Positions 1-7,250 of a DNA stretch of 64,000 bases are shown here, in pieces (position 1 is the stretch's first letter; the number at the start of each line of letters is the position of its first letter). The notes beneath the pieces were generated by a model. That model made no database searches. It was not told where the DNA came from and saw only the letters and a program-made list of their open reading frames with translations. Origin of the DNA: UBA7672 sp963784415 (lineage in GTDB: Bacteria; Pseudomonadota; Alphaproteobacteria; Caulobacterales; Hyphomonadaceae); contig CAWARK010000002.1 of NCBI GenBank assembly GCA_963784415.1, positions 248,001 through 312,000 on the forward strand. Direction: 5' to 3'. The position numbers and the translations under genes were made by a program.

Positions 1-162
1 CGCCACGTGCACCAGCACGACTTTCGCCTCAAGGCCGCCCGAGGCCTCGATGACGCGATAGCCGCAATCTCGCAGATATTCCGCGATTGCGATGCGCGCG
101 AGAACATCGTCGTCGGCCACAAGGACAGTCGCTCCGGGATGGCAAAGATGTGCTGGGGGCAT
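1..162 (-). CDS. CheY-like response regulator receiver, partial
   Basis: This is the first 54 codons of a minus-strand gene that runs off the left edge. The ATG at 162-160 opens a reading frame with the start of a receiver domain: a beta strand ending in the acidic pocket VLVADDD, then an alpha helix (VLARIAIAEYLRDCG) and a second strand (YRVIEAS). The phosphoacceptor aspartate lies beyond the edge, so activity and any output domain cannot be judged. It is divergent from the receiver at 332, and the two share the shape of short single-domain regulators. The frame is seen directly; the family call rests on the N-terminal motif. Confidence 0.72.
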   Translation of the reverse strand, partial: MPPAHLCHPGATVLVADDDVLARIAIAEYLRDCGYRVIEASGGLEAKVVLVHVA

Positions 163-331
163 GGGTCCAATCTCGTCTCAGCTTCGAGAGAATGAATGGA
201 ACCTGGATTGGTACGGTTCCGTTTCTCCCCCAGCGTCACCCTGGTTTGTGACTGACTTCTAATGAACCCGCTTGTGTCGGGAACCGGCGTGGCTCTTCGG
301 CGTTTAATGCAATTATGACGGGGAATTCGGG

Positions 332-760
332 ATGCACGCGACAAACGAAGTGGTCCCGGAGGGCGAGATCGACTCACTCACGGTTCTTCTCGCGGAAGAC
401 GAAGTGCTGCTCCGCATGATGATCTCCGACCATCTGCGGTCGAGCGGTTTTAACGTGCTTGAATGTGCGAATGGCCAGGAAGCCCGCAAGGTGATCAGCG
501 CGGTTGGCAAGGTCGACGTTGTGGTCAGCGACGTCCACATGGTGACGCCGGCCGAGGGCCTCGAACTTGCGGCCTGGCTGAGCGAGCACTATCCGGCGAT
601 CCCCGTGATCCTGGCATCCGGCAGCCCGACCATTGCGGCCACCGGCGCGTGGAAGGCTCTTCCGAACGTTACTGATTTTGTGCCGAAGCCCTATGCGGTC
701 GAGCGGATCGAAATGCTGGCGCGTGCGCGCGCAGCCGCGCGGGATGCGTCCGCCAAGTAG
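332..760 (+). CDS. Single-domain response regulator receiver (CheY-like)
   Basis: The 142-residue protein is essentially one receiver domain with no DNA-binding or enzymatic output. Acidic pocket residues are E22-D23 (LLAEDEVLLR), the predicted phosphoacceptor is D67 (VVVSDVHM), and the conserved lysine is K119 in FVPKPY. The conserved Thr/Ser position is represented by LASGS. Such proteins usually relay phosphate from a histidine kinase; a hybrid kinase lies 3 kb away at 3529-5655, but partnership is only inference. A GGGG run about 10 bases before the ATG may be the ribosome site. A related receiver starts on the opposite strand at 162. Confidence 0.87.
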   Translation: MHATNEVVPEGEIDSLTVLLAEDEVLLRMMISDHLRSSGFNVLECANGQEARKVISAVGKVDVVVSDVHMVTPAEGLELAAWLSEHYPAIPVILASGSPTIAATGAWKALPNVTDFVPKPYAVERIEMLARARAAARDASAK

Positions 761-771
761 GCAAGCGTGAT

Positions 772-809
772 CGCTGTGCGCGAAGAGCGCCTGTCACGCT
801 GTGCGCGAA
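772..809. repeat. 13-bp direct repeat between convergent genes
   Basis: The 13-mer CGCTGTGCGCGAA occurs at 772-784 and again at 797-809, a 25-base period. It lies between the stop of the receiver gene (760) and the stop of atpF (820). The function is unknown; it could be a terminator part or a chance duplication. Confidence 0.5.
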
Positions 810-819
810 TTTTCAGAAT

Positions 820-1383
820 TCAGGAAAGCGCTTTTGTCACGGCCGCGAGGCCTTTGGCGAATTCGGCGTCTGCCGCCTTGCCGACCAGCTGTTCCGACAG
901 GATGACGGCGGCGGCTTTCGAAGCGGTTTGAACCGCAGCCATTTTCACGTCGCGGATCGCGTCGGACTCGGCGCGCGCGATGCGTTCTTCCGCGATCTTC
1001 TCTCGGTTGGCGATACGTTCGGCGAGGGTGGCCTGAGCGGAGGCGGCGAGCTGGTCGGCTTCGCGGCGGGCGGCGGCGATGATTGCAGCTGCTTCGACAT
1101 CGGCTTCGGCGGCGCGCTTCTGCACTTCGGCCAGTTTGGCTTCGGCTTCGCGGCGCAGGGTTTCTGCCGCGGCGAGTTCAGAGGTGATCTTGGCGGCGCG
1201 ATCATCCAGCGACTTGGTGATCGTGCGCGGCACTTTCATGTAGACGACCACGCCCAGGAAAATGAGCAGGCCAACCAGCGCCCAGAAAGCGGGATCGGCG
1301 AGGTCGAGGTTCCAGCCCAGCAGGTTGAAGGCGGGCAGGGGCGCAGCAGCGTGTTCGGTGGCGGCGATGGCGTGCTCTTCCAT
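820..1383 (-). CDS. atpF: F0F1 ATP synthase subunit b
   Basis: The 187-residue subunit b is part of the peripheral stator stalk that holds F1 against rotation. One N-terminal membrane helix (about 28-50, FWALVGLLIFLGVVVYM) is followed by a long Ala/Glu/Arg-rich coiled coil to about residue 150. This is the usual layout and near-usual length for the family. It is the last gene of the F0 operon, and its ATG begins one base after the stop of the paralogous b' gene, so translational coupling is likely. F1 genes are not in this window, which fits the split F0/F1 arrangement of many alphaproteobacteria. Confidence 0.95.
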   Translation of the reverse strand: MEEHAIAATEHAAAPLPAFNLLGWNLDLADPAFWALVGLLIFLGVVVYMKVPRTITKSLDDRAAKITSELAAAETLRREAEAKLAEVQKRAAEADVEAAAIIAAARREADQLAASAQATLAERIANREKIAEERIARAESDAIRDVKMAAVQTASKAAAVILSEQLVGKAADAEFAKGLAAVTKALS

Positions 1384-1384
1384 A

Positions 1385-1921
1385 TCAGCCTCCCATCACG
1401 CCGGAGACGGCGCTCTTCACGGCGGCAGACGTAGGCTTCAGGCCGGTCAGCCGTTCGGCGATCGCCGCGGCGGCATCCTCGGCAACAGCAGCAACGCTGC
1501 CCATGGCTTTCGTGCGGTTCTCGGAAATACGCGCTTCCGCCGCACCGAGGCGAGCGTTGAGCTCGGCCTCTTTTGCGGCGGTAGCTTGCGCAGTCTTTGC
1601 GTCGGCTTCGGCCTTGGCTTTCGACGCCGTGTCACGCGAACGAGCGCGCGCTTCGGCGATCTGGGCTTCGACCTGTTTCACCGAGGCGTCGGCCTTGGCG
1701 GAGAGGGCGGCCGCTTTGGCGACATCGGATTTGATGGCGCCATCGCGGTTCTCCATCGCCCGCCGGATTTTCGGCAGGTAGATGAAGGCGACCGCGACGT
1801 AGAGCACTGCAAACGTCACGACCAGCCAGAAGATCTGGGAGACCCCAAATTCCGCTATCTGGTCGAACGGGGGAAAGCCGGATCCGGCTTCGTGGCCCGC
1901 TGCTGCCGCTTCATGCTCCAC
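1385..1921 (-). CDS. atpF': F0F1 ATP synthase subunit b'
   Basis: The 178-residue second b-type stator subunit forms a heterodimer with AtpF, as in photosynthetic and many other alphaproteobacteria. A short His/Ala/Glu N-terminus precedes a single membrane helix (about 27-49, QIFWLVVTFAVLYVAVAFIY) and a charged coiled coil. The motif PKIRRAMENR just after the helix is typical of b'. The start is GTG at 1921, with a GGAG about 9 bases upstream. It lies between atpE and atpF in the F0 operon. Confidence 0.94.
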   Translation of the reverse strand: MEHEAAAAGHEAGSGFPPFDQIAEFGVSQIFWLVVTFAVLYVAVAFIYLPKIRRAMENRDGAIKSDVAKAAALSAKADASVKQVEAQIAEARARSRDTASKAKAEADAKTAQATAAKEAELNARLGAAEARISENRTKAMGSVAAVAEDAAAAIAERLTGLKPTSAAVKSAVSGVMGG

Positions 1922-1957
1922 GTCGTTTACTCCGTCTTCCTGTCAAAACGCCGGCTA

Positions 1958-2209
1958 TCAGCCGCCCGTGTAGGACGCGGGCACGCCCGGCGCAGCGAAG
2001 ATCAGGATCAGGGCGACGGCGAAGCCGAAGATGCCCAGAGCTTCCGTCACGGCGAAGCCGAAGATCAGGTTGCCGAACTGTTGCGGGGCTGCCGACGGGT
2101 TGCGCATCGCGCCGTCGAGGTAGGCGGCGAAGATGTTGCCCACGCCGATGGCCGCGCCGAGCATGGCGAGGCAGGCAAGGCCGGCGCCGACGAAGTTGAG
2201 ACCGTACAT
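1958..2209 (-). CDS. atpE: F0F1 ATP synthase subunit c
   Basis: The 83-residue rotor-ring proteolipid is two hydrophobic helices joined by a polar loop containing RNP (residues 36-38). The proton-carrying carboxylate is E56 in the second helix (FAVTEALGIFGF). The start at 2209 is chosen because GGAG lies six bases upstream; the frame stays open to 2266, but that extension would add a hydrophilic tail not seen in subunit c. It is the third gene of the F0 operon. High ring-subunit stoichiometry normally needs strong translation, which the clean ribosome site fits. Confidence 0.96.
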   Translation of the reverse strand: MYGLNFVGAGLACLAMLGAAIGVGNIFAAYLDGAMRNPSAAPQQFGNLIFGFAVTEALGIFGFAVALILIFAAPGVPASYTGG

Positions 2210-2240
2210 GTGTGTTCTCCTTGGTACGTTCGTTGGTTGA

Positions 2241-3002
2241 TCAGTGCGCCTCGCCCAGTGCGTCATTGAGATAGACGCATGTGAGCATGGCGAACACGTA
2301 TGCCTGGAGGAACGCCACCAGGAATTCGAGAGCAGTCACACCAACGACCAAGGGCATCACAAGTATGCCGCCCATCACCATGCCGAGGCCGCCAAGGGCC
2401 ACAGCAAGTGAAGGAACGAAGCCTGCGAAGACTTTGAGCGCCACGTGGCCACCGAGCATGTTCGCGAACAGGCGCATGCCGAGGCTGATCGGGCGTGAAA
2501 GGAAAGAGATGATTTCGATCGGGGTGACGATCAGGAGCAGCACGAAGGGCACGCCTGACGGCACGAAAATCTTGAGGAAGCCGAAGCCCTTCTTGATGAT
2601 CCCGACAACGATGACGAGCGAGATCGTGAAGACGGCCATGACGCCGGTGACGACGATGTGGCTGGTGGTCGTCAGGAAGTAGGGGAACATGCCAATCAGG
2701 TTGGCGATGAAGATGAAGGAGAAGAGCGAGAACACGAGCGGCACGAACGGCTTGCCCGGCGCGTGGTTCACGTCCTTCACGATGCCGGCGATGAAGCCGT
2801 ACCAGACCTCGGCCAGCGACTGCAGGCGGCCGGGGACGGTGGTCATTTTCGACGTGGCGAAAGCCAGGACGCCGATCAGGATCAGCACGCCGATCACCAT
2901 CCACAGCGTGGACGTGGTGATGGAGATGTCGAGATCGCCAAGTTTCAGATCGAGCAGCTTGCCGATCTTGAACTGGTGCATCGGGTCGGTGGAGACCATC
3001 AT
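2241..3002 (-). CDS. atpB: F0F1 ATP synthase subunit a
   Basis: The 253-residue proton-channel subunit has several membrane helices. The essential arginine is R177 in SLGMRLFANMLGGH, which faces the c-ring glutamate. The C-terminal helix is LEFLVAFLQAYVFAMLTCVYL, also typical. The first ATG (3002) overlaps the atpI stop as ATGA, implying coupled translation; a second ATG follows immediately and could also be used. It is the second gene of the F0 operon. Confidence 0.96.
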   Translation of the reverse strand: MMVSTDPMHQFKIGKLLDLKLGDLDISITTSTLWMVIGVLILIGVLAFATSKMTTVPGRLQSLAEVWYGFIAGIVKDVNHAPGKPFVPLVFSLFSFIFIANLIGMFPYFLTTTSHIVVTGVMAVFTISLVIVVGIIKKGFGFLKIFVPSGVPFVLLLIVTPIEIISFLSRPISLGMRLFANMLGGHVALKVFAGFVPSLAVALGGLGMVMGGILVMPLVVGVTALEFLVAFLQAYVFAMLTCVYLNDALGEAH

Positions 3003-3319
3003 GCGCTGTCGCCTTCGCCCTTCTTTTCCGAGCCCATTGCGGGGGCCTGGTTGGCCTTGCTTGCGGTCGCCACGACGTTACGGACGCCAGCCACGAACCC
3101 GAGCATGAGGCCGGAGACCAGACCCCAGGGTGACCACCCGAAGATCGCATCCAGTCCCCATCCCAGGACGACTCCCACAAGAACGGCGGCCGCAAAGTCC
3201 GACGCCATGCGGAAGCCCAGACCCATTCCCTTGCCCGTCGCCATGTATTTGGGACGTTCCCGTGCATCGATTTCCGCCTGGGCTTTGGCGATCCGCTTGT
3301 TCAGATCGTCGTCGCTCAT
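2999..3319 (-). CDS. atpI: AtpI, ATP synthase assembly protein I
   Basis: The 106-residue small membrane protein helps assemble the c-ring or supports Mg2+ handling in other bacteria. Two hydrophobic segments are visible (AAAVLVGVVLGWGLDAIFG and PWGLVSGLMLGFVAGVRNVV), with a charged N-terminus (SDDDLNKRIAKAQAEIDARE). The ATG at 3319 is preferred; a TTG at 3334 in the same frame would add five residues. It is the first gene of the F0 operon, about 90 bases downstream of a near-consensus promoter. Confidence 0.92.
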   Translation of the reverse strand: MSDDDLNKRIAKAQAEIDARERPKYMATGKGMGLGFRMASDFAAAVLVGVVLGWGLDAIFGWSPWGLVSGLMLGFVAGVRNVVATASKANQAPAMGSEKKGEGDSA

Positions 3320-3414
3320 CGGAAAAGTCCGCAACAGGTAGGGGAAAAGTCCGGCCCTGCGTGCGACAAAGCCCCCGAAAACCGTGAAGAAGCCGAGGTT
3401 TCGCCGCGCGCGAA

Positions 3415-3443
3415 GCTATATGGGCGCGCCCGAGTCCAGTCAA
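3415..3443 (-). promoter_or_regulatory. Predicted sigma70-type promoter of the atpIBEF'F operon
   Basis: Read on the minus strand, TTGACT (3443-3438) and TATAGC (3420-3415) are separated by exactly 17 bases. The expected transcription start near 3408 leaves a leader of roughly 90 bases before the atpI ATG. No other comparable match is seen between the kinase stop (3529) and atpI. Confidence 0.7.
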
Positions 3444-3528
3444 GCAAATGTCACGAGGTTTTTTGCGTGTAACGCCTTGAATAAAGGCGCTTATTCGAGA
3501 TGCCATTACGCCGCAGCGTGAGAGTCGC

Positions 3529-5655
3529 CTAGGCGGAGGGCGCCGGGCGGTCGCGACCGTTGTGGAGAAGCCGGCCAATCTCACGCGCCAGCTCGGTCTG
3601 GGAGTAGGGCTTGCCGAGGCGCGGCAGCTCGATGTTCGCCCCTTTCGGCATCTCGGCGTAGCCGGTGGCGAGGAGGATGGGGAGGTGGGGGTGGAGGCGG
3701 CGGGCTTCGATGGCGAGCTGGGCGCCGTTCATGCCGGGCATGGCGAAATCGGTGATCATCAGGTCGACGCCCTGGTTCGCCTGTAGCGCTTCGAGGGCGC
3801 TGGCCCCGGAATTGGCCTCGATCACCTCGTGGCCGAGGTCTTCCAGCATGCCGGCGGTGCTCATCGCGATCAGCACGTCGTCGTCCACCAGCAGGATGCG
3901 CGCGCGGGCGGTCTGTTGGAGGTCTTGGGCGTCGGAAGGCATGGCGGGCTCGCTGACTTCGATGGGCAGGGTGGAGACAGGCAGGTAAAGATCGGCGCGG
4001 GTTCCCTCGCCCGGCGTGCTGCCGAGGCGGAGTGCGCCGTTCAGCTGCACGGCAAGGCCATGTATCATGGATAGGCCCAGACCCGTGCCTTTTCCCAGTT
4101 CCTTGGTCGAGAAGAACGGTTCGATGGCGCGCTGGAGCGTTTCCACGTCCATACCGACGCCGGTGTCGATCACCGACAGGCGAACGAAACGACCAGCCTG
4201 GAGATCCGCAGCTTCTTCGCAAGTCACTTCGCTGGCCGCGATGGTGATCGCGCCGCCATCGGGCATCGCGTCGCGCGCGTTGACGACAAGGTTGAGGAGG
4301 GCGAGCTCGACCTGGTTGGCGTCGATCATCACGTGATGCAGGGCGCCATCAATCCTGTAGTTGAGTTCCACATCGCTTCCGACCGAACGCTCCAGAAGGT
4401 CGCGCAAGCCTTCGACAAGTGCGCCGACATCAACGGGATCGACTTTGAGGCTCTGGCGGCGTGCGAAGGCGAGAAGGCGTTGCGTGAGGGCGGCGCCGCG
4501 CTTTGCGCCCTGTTCGGCGCCATCGATCAGCTTGAGCGCACGTGCATCGTCGCCAACCTGCTTGCGCAGCAGGGCGACATTGGTGAGCACCGCCATCAAA
4601 AGGTTGTTGAAGTCATGGGCGATCCCGCCCGTGAGCTGGCCGATGACTTCCATCTTCTGCGCCTGGCGCAATTTGTCTTCGGCTTCCTCGCGCTGGCGGG
4701 CTTCGTCGAGGACCCTGGCGTGACTGCGTTCGAGCTGTGCGGTTCGCTCGGCGACGCGGCGCTCAAGGTCGTCGTTCACCCTCCGCAGGGCAGCTTCCGC
4801 TTCCTTGCGGCTGGTGATGTCCATGGCGACACCGACGAGGCCGCGTGTTGCGCCATCGGGATCGCGAAGCGTGCGGCCATTGACCTGCACCCAACGCACG
4901 CCGCCGTCCGGCCAGCCAATGCGATACTCGACATTGTAGTCTTCGCCGTGATCGACGCTGCGCTGCACGGCCTCCTGCATTGCGCCGAGATCGCCGGGGT
5001 GGATTATCGAAAGGAGCTGGGCGTAAGTGAGCTTGCCATTCTCCGGCACGCCATAGATGGCGCGGCACAGCGGGGAGGTGAGCAGTGTTTCCGTGGCGAG
5101 ATCGATAGACCACGAGCCCAGCTTGCCCGCGAGCATGGCGGTGGCGAGTTTCTCCTGGCTCTCGTGCAGTTCATCAAGGAGGTTGCGCGCCTCGAACTGA
5201 CGCCGACGCGCCCTGTAGGCCGTGCGGGCCATGCTCGCGAAGGTGGTCGGATGGAAGGGACGTTCGAGGAAAGTCAGATTGCCAAGCGTGTCCGCAAGCC
5301 GGGCAGCGGACGGATTGCTCTCCGGGCCGCCGCCTCTCTGGGTCATCACGATGAAGGGCAGGTCGGACCATGGCGGCTGGTTGTCGATCCAGACTTTCAG
5401 CGGCGCCACGTTGAGCAGCCGCACCGCCTCTTCGGAGATCACGACAAGCGTTGCGTCGTCACCAAGCGTGGACGCAAGCGACGCGAGGTCGGGGCAGGCA
5501 GTCGCAGCGATGCCCGCTTCGCCGAGCAGCGCCACAGCAAGCTGCGCGTCTCGCCCATGGGGAGCGAAAACAAGCGCTTTTTCGTGACCGCCGCTCTTAG
5601 GAATGTCGCTACTCGTTTCCGGACCCGGCCTGCGCCGCATCCTGCTTACCGACAT
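3529..5655 (-). CDS. Hybrid sensor histidine kinase (pseudo-receiver, PAS, HisKA, HATPase, receiver)
   Basis: The 708-residue soluble kinase has no membrane helix. Residues 1-150 look like a degenerate receiver: strands ALVFAPHG and LVVISEE are present, but there is no clear phosphoacceptor. A PAS domain follows (about 172-285), then a coiled coil (285-335) and HisKA with H347 in GGIAHDFNNLL. The ATPase has N459, DTGVG (497-501) and GKGTGLGL (521-528). The C-terminal receiver has DDD 591-593, acceptor D636 (ITDFAMPG) and K682. Its ATG lies 47 bases inside the upstream KaiC-like gene, so the two are almost certainly cotranslated. An alternative ATG at 5640 is possible. The signal and final target are not visible. 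Confidence 0.92.
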   Translation of the reverse strand: MSVSRMRRRPGPETSSDIPKSGGHEKALVFAPHGRDAQLAVALLGEAGIAATACPDLASLASTLGDDATLVVISEEAVRLLNVAPLKVWIDNQPPWSDLPFIVMTQRGGGPESNPSAARLADTLGNLTFLERPFHPTTFASMARTAYRARRRQFEARNLLDELHESQEKLATAMLAGKLGSWSIDLATETLLTSPLCRAIYGVPENGKLTYAQLLSIIHPGDLGAMQEAVQRSVDHGEDYNVEYRIGWPDGGVRWVQVNGRTLRDPDGATRGLVGVAMDITSRKEAEAALRRVNDDLERRVAERTAQLERSHARVLDEARQREEAEDKLRQAQKMEVIGQLTGGIAHDFNNLLMAVLTNVALLRKQVGDDARALKLIDGAEQGAKRGAALTQRLLAFARRQSLKVDPVDVGALVEGLRDLLERSVGSDVELNYRIDGALHHVMIDANQVELALLNLVVNARDAMPDGGAITIAASEVTCEEAADLQAGRFVRLSVIDTGVGMDVETLQRAIEPFFSTKELGKGTGLGLSMIHGLAVQLNGALRLGSTPGEGTRADLYLPVSTLPIEVSEPAMPSDAQDLQQTARARILLVDDDVLIAMSTAGMLEDLGHEVIEANSGASALEALQANQGVDLMITDFAMPGMNGAQLAIEARRLHPHLPILLATGYAEMPKGANIELPRLGKPYSQTELAREIGRLLHNGRDRPAPSA

Positions 5656-7111
5656 AGTTCGGCACGCCGCGCAGCACGCCCTGGAACTCGTCCAGCGGTT
5701 TACCGAGCGAAAGGCCGTGGTTGCTGATGCGGTATTCGCGGATGGTGTCTTCGTGCCAGCCCGTGCGCTTCTTGATCACGGACACGGCGCGCCTGACCCT
5801 GCCGATGGCTTCGTAGTAGCGCAGCAGGATGACGGTGTCGGCGAGATAAGTCACATCCACCGGCGCCTTCATGTCGCCAACGAGACCGTGCTGCGCGACC
5901 GTCAGGAATGTCGTGGCCCCTTGGCGGTTGAGATACTGCAACAACTCGTGGACGTGCAGCACCAGCGCGGTTTCGTTTGGCATGGCTGCACTGTAACCAT
6001 TGATGCTGTCGATCGAGACGGTCTTGGCGCCGAGGCTGTCGACACGAGCGCGGACGCGATGGGCGAATTCGCCGGGAGAAAGTTCGGCAGCGTCGACCTG
6101 TTCGACCACCAGACTGCCCGCGGCTATCATCTTCTCGAAATCGAAGCCCATGGCGCGGGTGCGGGCAAACAGCAGACCGAGCTCTTCGTCGAATATGAAC
6201 ATCGCGGCCTTCTCGCCGCGTTTCACGGCCGCATCGATATACTGGAAGGTGAACGTACTCTTGCCCGTACCGGCCGGGCCCAGCACGAGGACGCTCGACC
6301 CGCGCTCAATGCCGCCGCCAAGCAGCGCATCAAGCTCGCCAATGCCGCTGGAAATCTGAGTGCGGTCGAAGGAGGTGCGATGTTCCGAGGCGACCAGGCG
6401 CGGAAACGCATGGACGCCGCCCGTCTGGATCACGAAATCATGCCAGCCGCCGCGAAATTTCGTGCCGCGATACTTCATCACGCGAAGCCGGCGGCGCTCG
6501 GCGCCATAGTCGGGCGCGAGTTCTTCCAGTCGCACGACGCCGTGGACGACGCTGTGCACAGTGCGATCCACCGACTCCGATGTGAGATCGTCGAGCATCA
6601 GCACGGTCGCGCCGTTCCTGGCGAAGAAGTGCTTGAGCGCAAGGATCTGACGGCGATAGCGCAGCGAGTGCTGCGCGAGCAGGCGGATTTCGGACAGGCT
6701 GTCGAGGACTATCCGCGTCGGCTTTGCCTCGCCAATGGCGTCGAAGATCATCCTGGTTGTTTCGCCGAGTTCCAAGTCTGACGAATAGAGCAGGCTCTGC
6801 TGCTTGTCGGGATCGAGCAGGCTTTCGGGTGGGACGAGTTCGAAGACCTTGATCTTGTCGCCAATCGTCCAGCCGTGTGACGCGGCGCCGGCGCGCAGTT
6901 CGGCCTCGGTTTCGGACAGCGTGATGTAGAGTCCTGTTTCGCTCTTTTCCGCGCCTGCGAGCAGGAAGCGAAGTGCGATGGTGGTTTTGCCTGTGCCGGG
7001 GCTGCCTTCAAGAAGGTAAACGTGCCCAGGGCTGAGGCCGCCACGCAGAATGTCATCCAGTCCTGGCACGCCGATCTTCGCCTTCGCGCCGCCCACGTCC
7101 TCGTAAGCCAA
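5609..7111 (-). CDS. KaiC-like double-domain RecA-family ATPase
   Basis: About 500 residues hold two tandem KaiC/RecA ATPase modules. The first has Walker A GSPGTGKTT (36-44 from the chosen start) and SETEAEL. The second has GPAGTGKST (278-286) and the acidic FDEELG. In cyanobacterial KaiC the second module carries Ser/Thr autophosphorylation sites followed by a strand like DTIILLQY. Here the matching strand is ADTVILLRYYE, preceded by VTYL, so the two phosphosite positions read Thr (421) and Tyr (422). A TTG at 7111 has GGAG six bases upstream and is preferred over the GTG at 7135. No KaiA or KaiB is nearby; the overlapping hybrid kinase is the likely partner. A circadian role is not implied. 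Confidence 0.88.
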   Translation of the reverse strand: MAYEDVGGAKAKIGVPGLDDILRGGLSPGHVYLLEGSPGTGKTTIALRFLLAGAEKSETGLYITLSETEAELRAGAASHGWTIGDKIKVFELVPPESLLDPDKQQSLLYSSDLELGETTRMIFDAIGEAKPTRIVLDSLSEIRLLAQHSLRYRRQILALKHFFARNGATVLMLDDLTSESVDRTVHSVVHGVVRLEELAPDYGAERRRLRVMKYRGTKFRGGWHDFVIQTGGVHAFPRLVASEHRTSFDRTQISSGIGELDALLGGGIERGSSVLVLGPAGTGKSTFTFQYIDAAVKRGEKAAMFIFDEELGLLFARTRAMGFDFEKMIAAGSLVVEQVDAAELSPGEFAHRVRARVDSLGAKTVSIDSINGYSAAMPNETALVLHVHELLQYLNRQGATTFLTVAQHGLVGDMKAPVDVTYLADTVILLRYYEAIGRVRRAVSVIKKRTGWHEDTIREYRISNHGLSLGKPLDEFQGVLRGVPNYVGKQDAAQAGSGNE

Positions 7112-7162
7112 ACAGATCTCCAAAGGAAAAGGCACGCGAAAACAGAAATATACGCGCCGTAC

Positions 7163-7200
7163 GTCCCATAAAGTGGAAATGGAACTCCACTTTCCGGGAC
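7163..7200. repeat. Two-part hairpin between smc and the KaiC-like gene
   Basis: The outer arms GTCCC/GGGAC (7163-7167, 7196-7200) enclose inner arms AAAGTGGA/TCCACTTT (7170-7177, 7186-7193) with an 8-base loop. It lies 50 bases past the smc stop on the same strand and before the KaiC-like gene. There is no U-tract, so it may be a weak terminator or an operator for the KaiC/kinase pair. Confidence 0.55.
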
Positions 7201-7250
7201 ATAGAACGGTCGAGTTCCACGAAAAGTTGCATGGCCGATTTGGGTTTGAA

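Noticed and set aside
3450..3490. Terminator for the hybrid kinase
   Set aside because: A six-base stem (CGCCTT/AAGGCG) is present near 3472-3490 but is short, with no U-tract right after it.
4333..5727. 464-codon plus-strand frame opposite the hybrid kinase
   Set aside because: The minus strand encodes a kinase with all catalytic motifs; the plus frame has none.
5609..7111. A circadian clock locus
   Set aside because: The KaiC-like protein is clear, but kaiA and kaiB are not nearby and the phosphosites differ, so a clock cannot be claimed.
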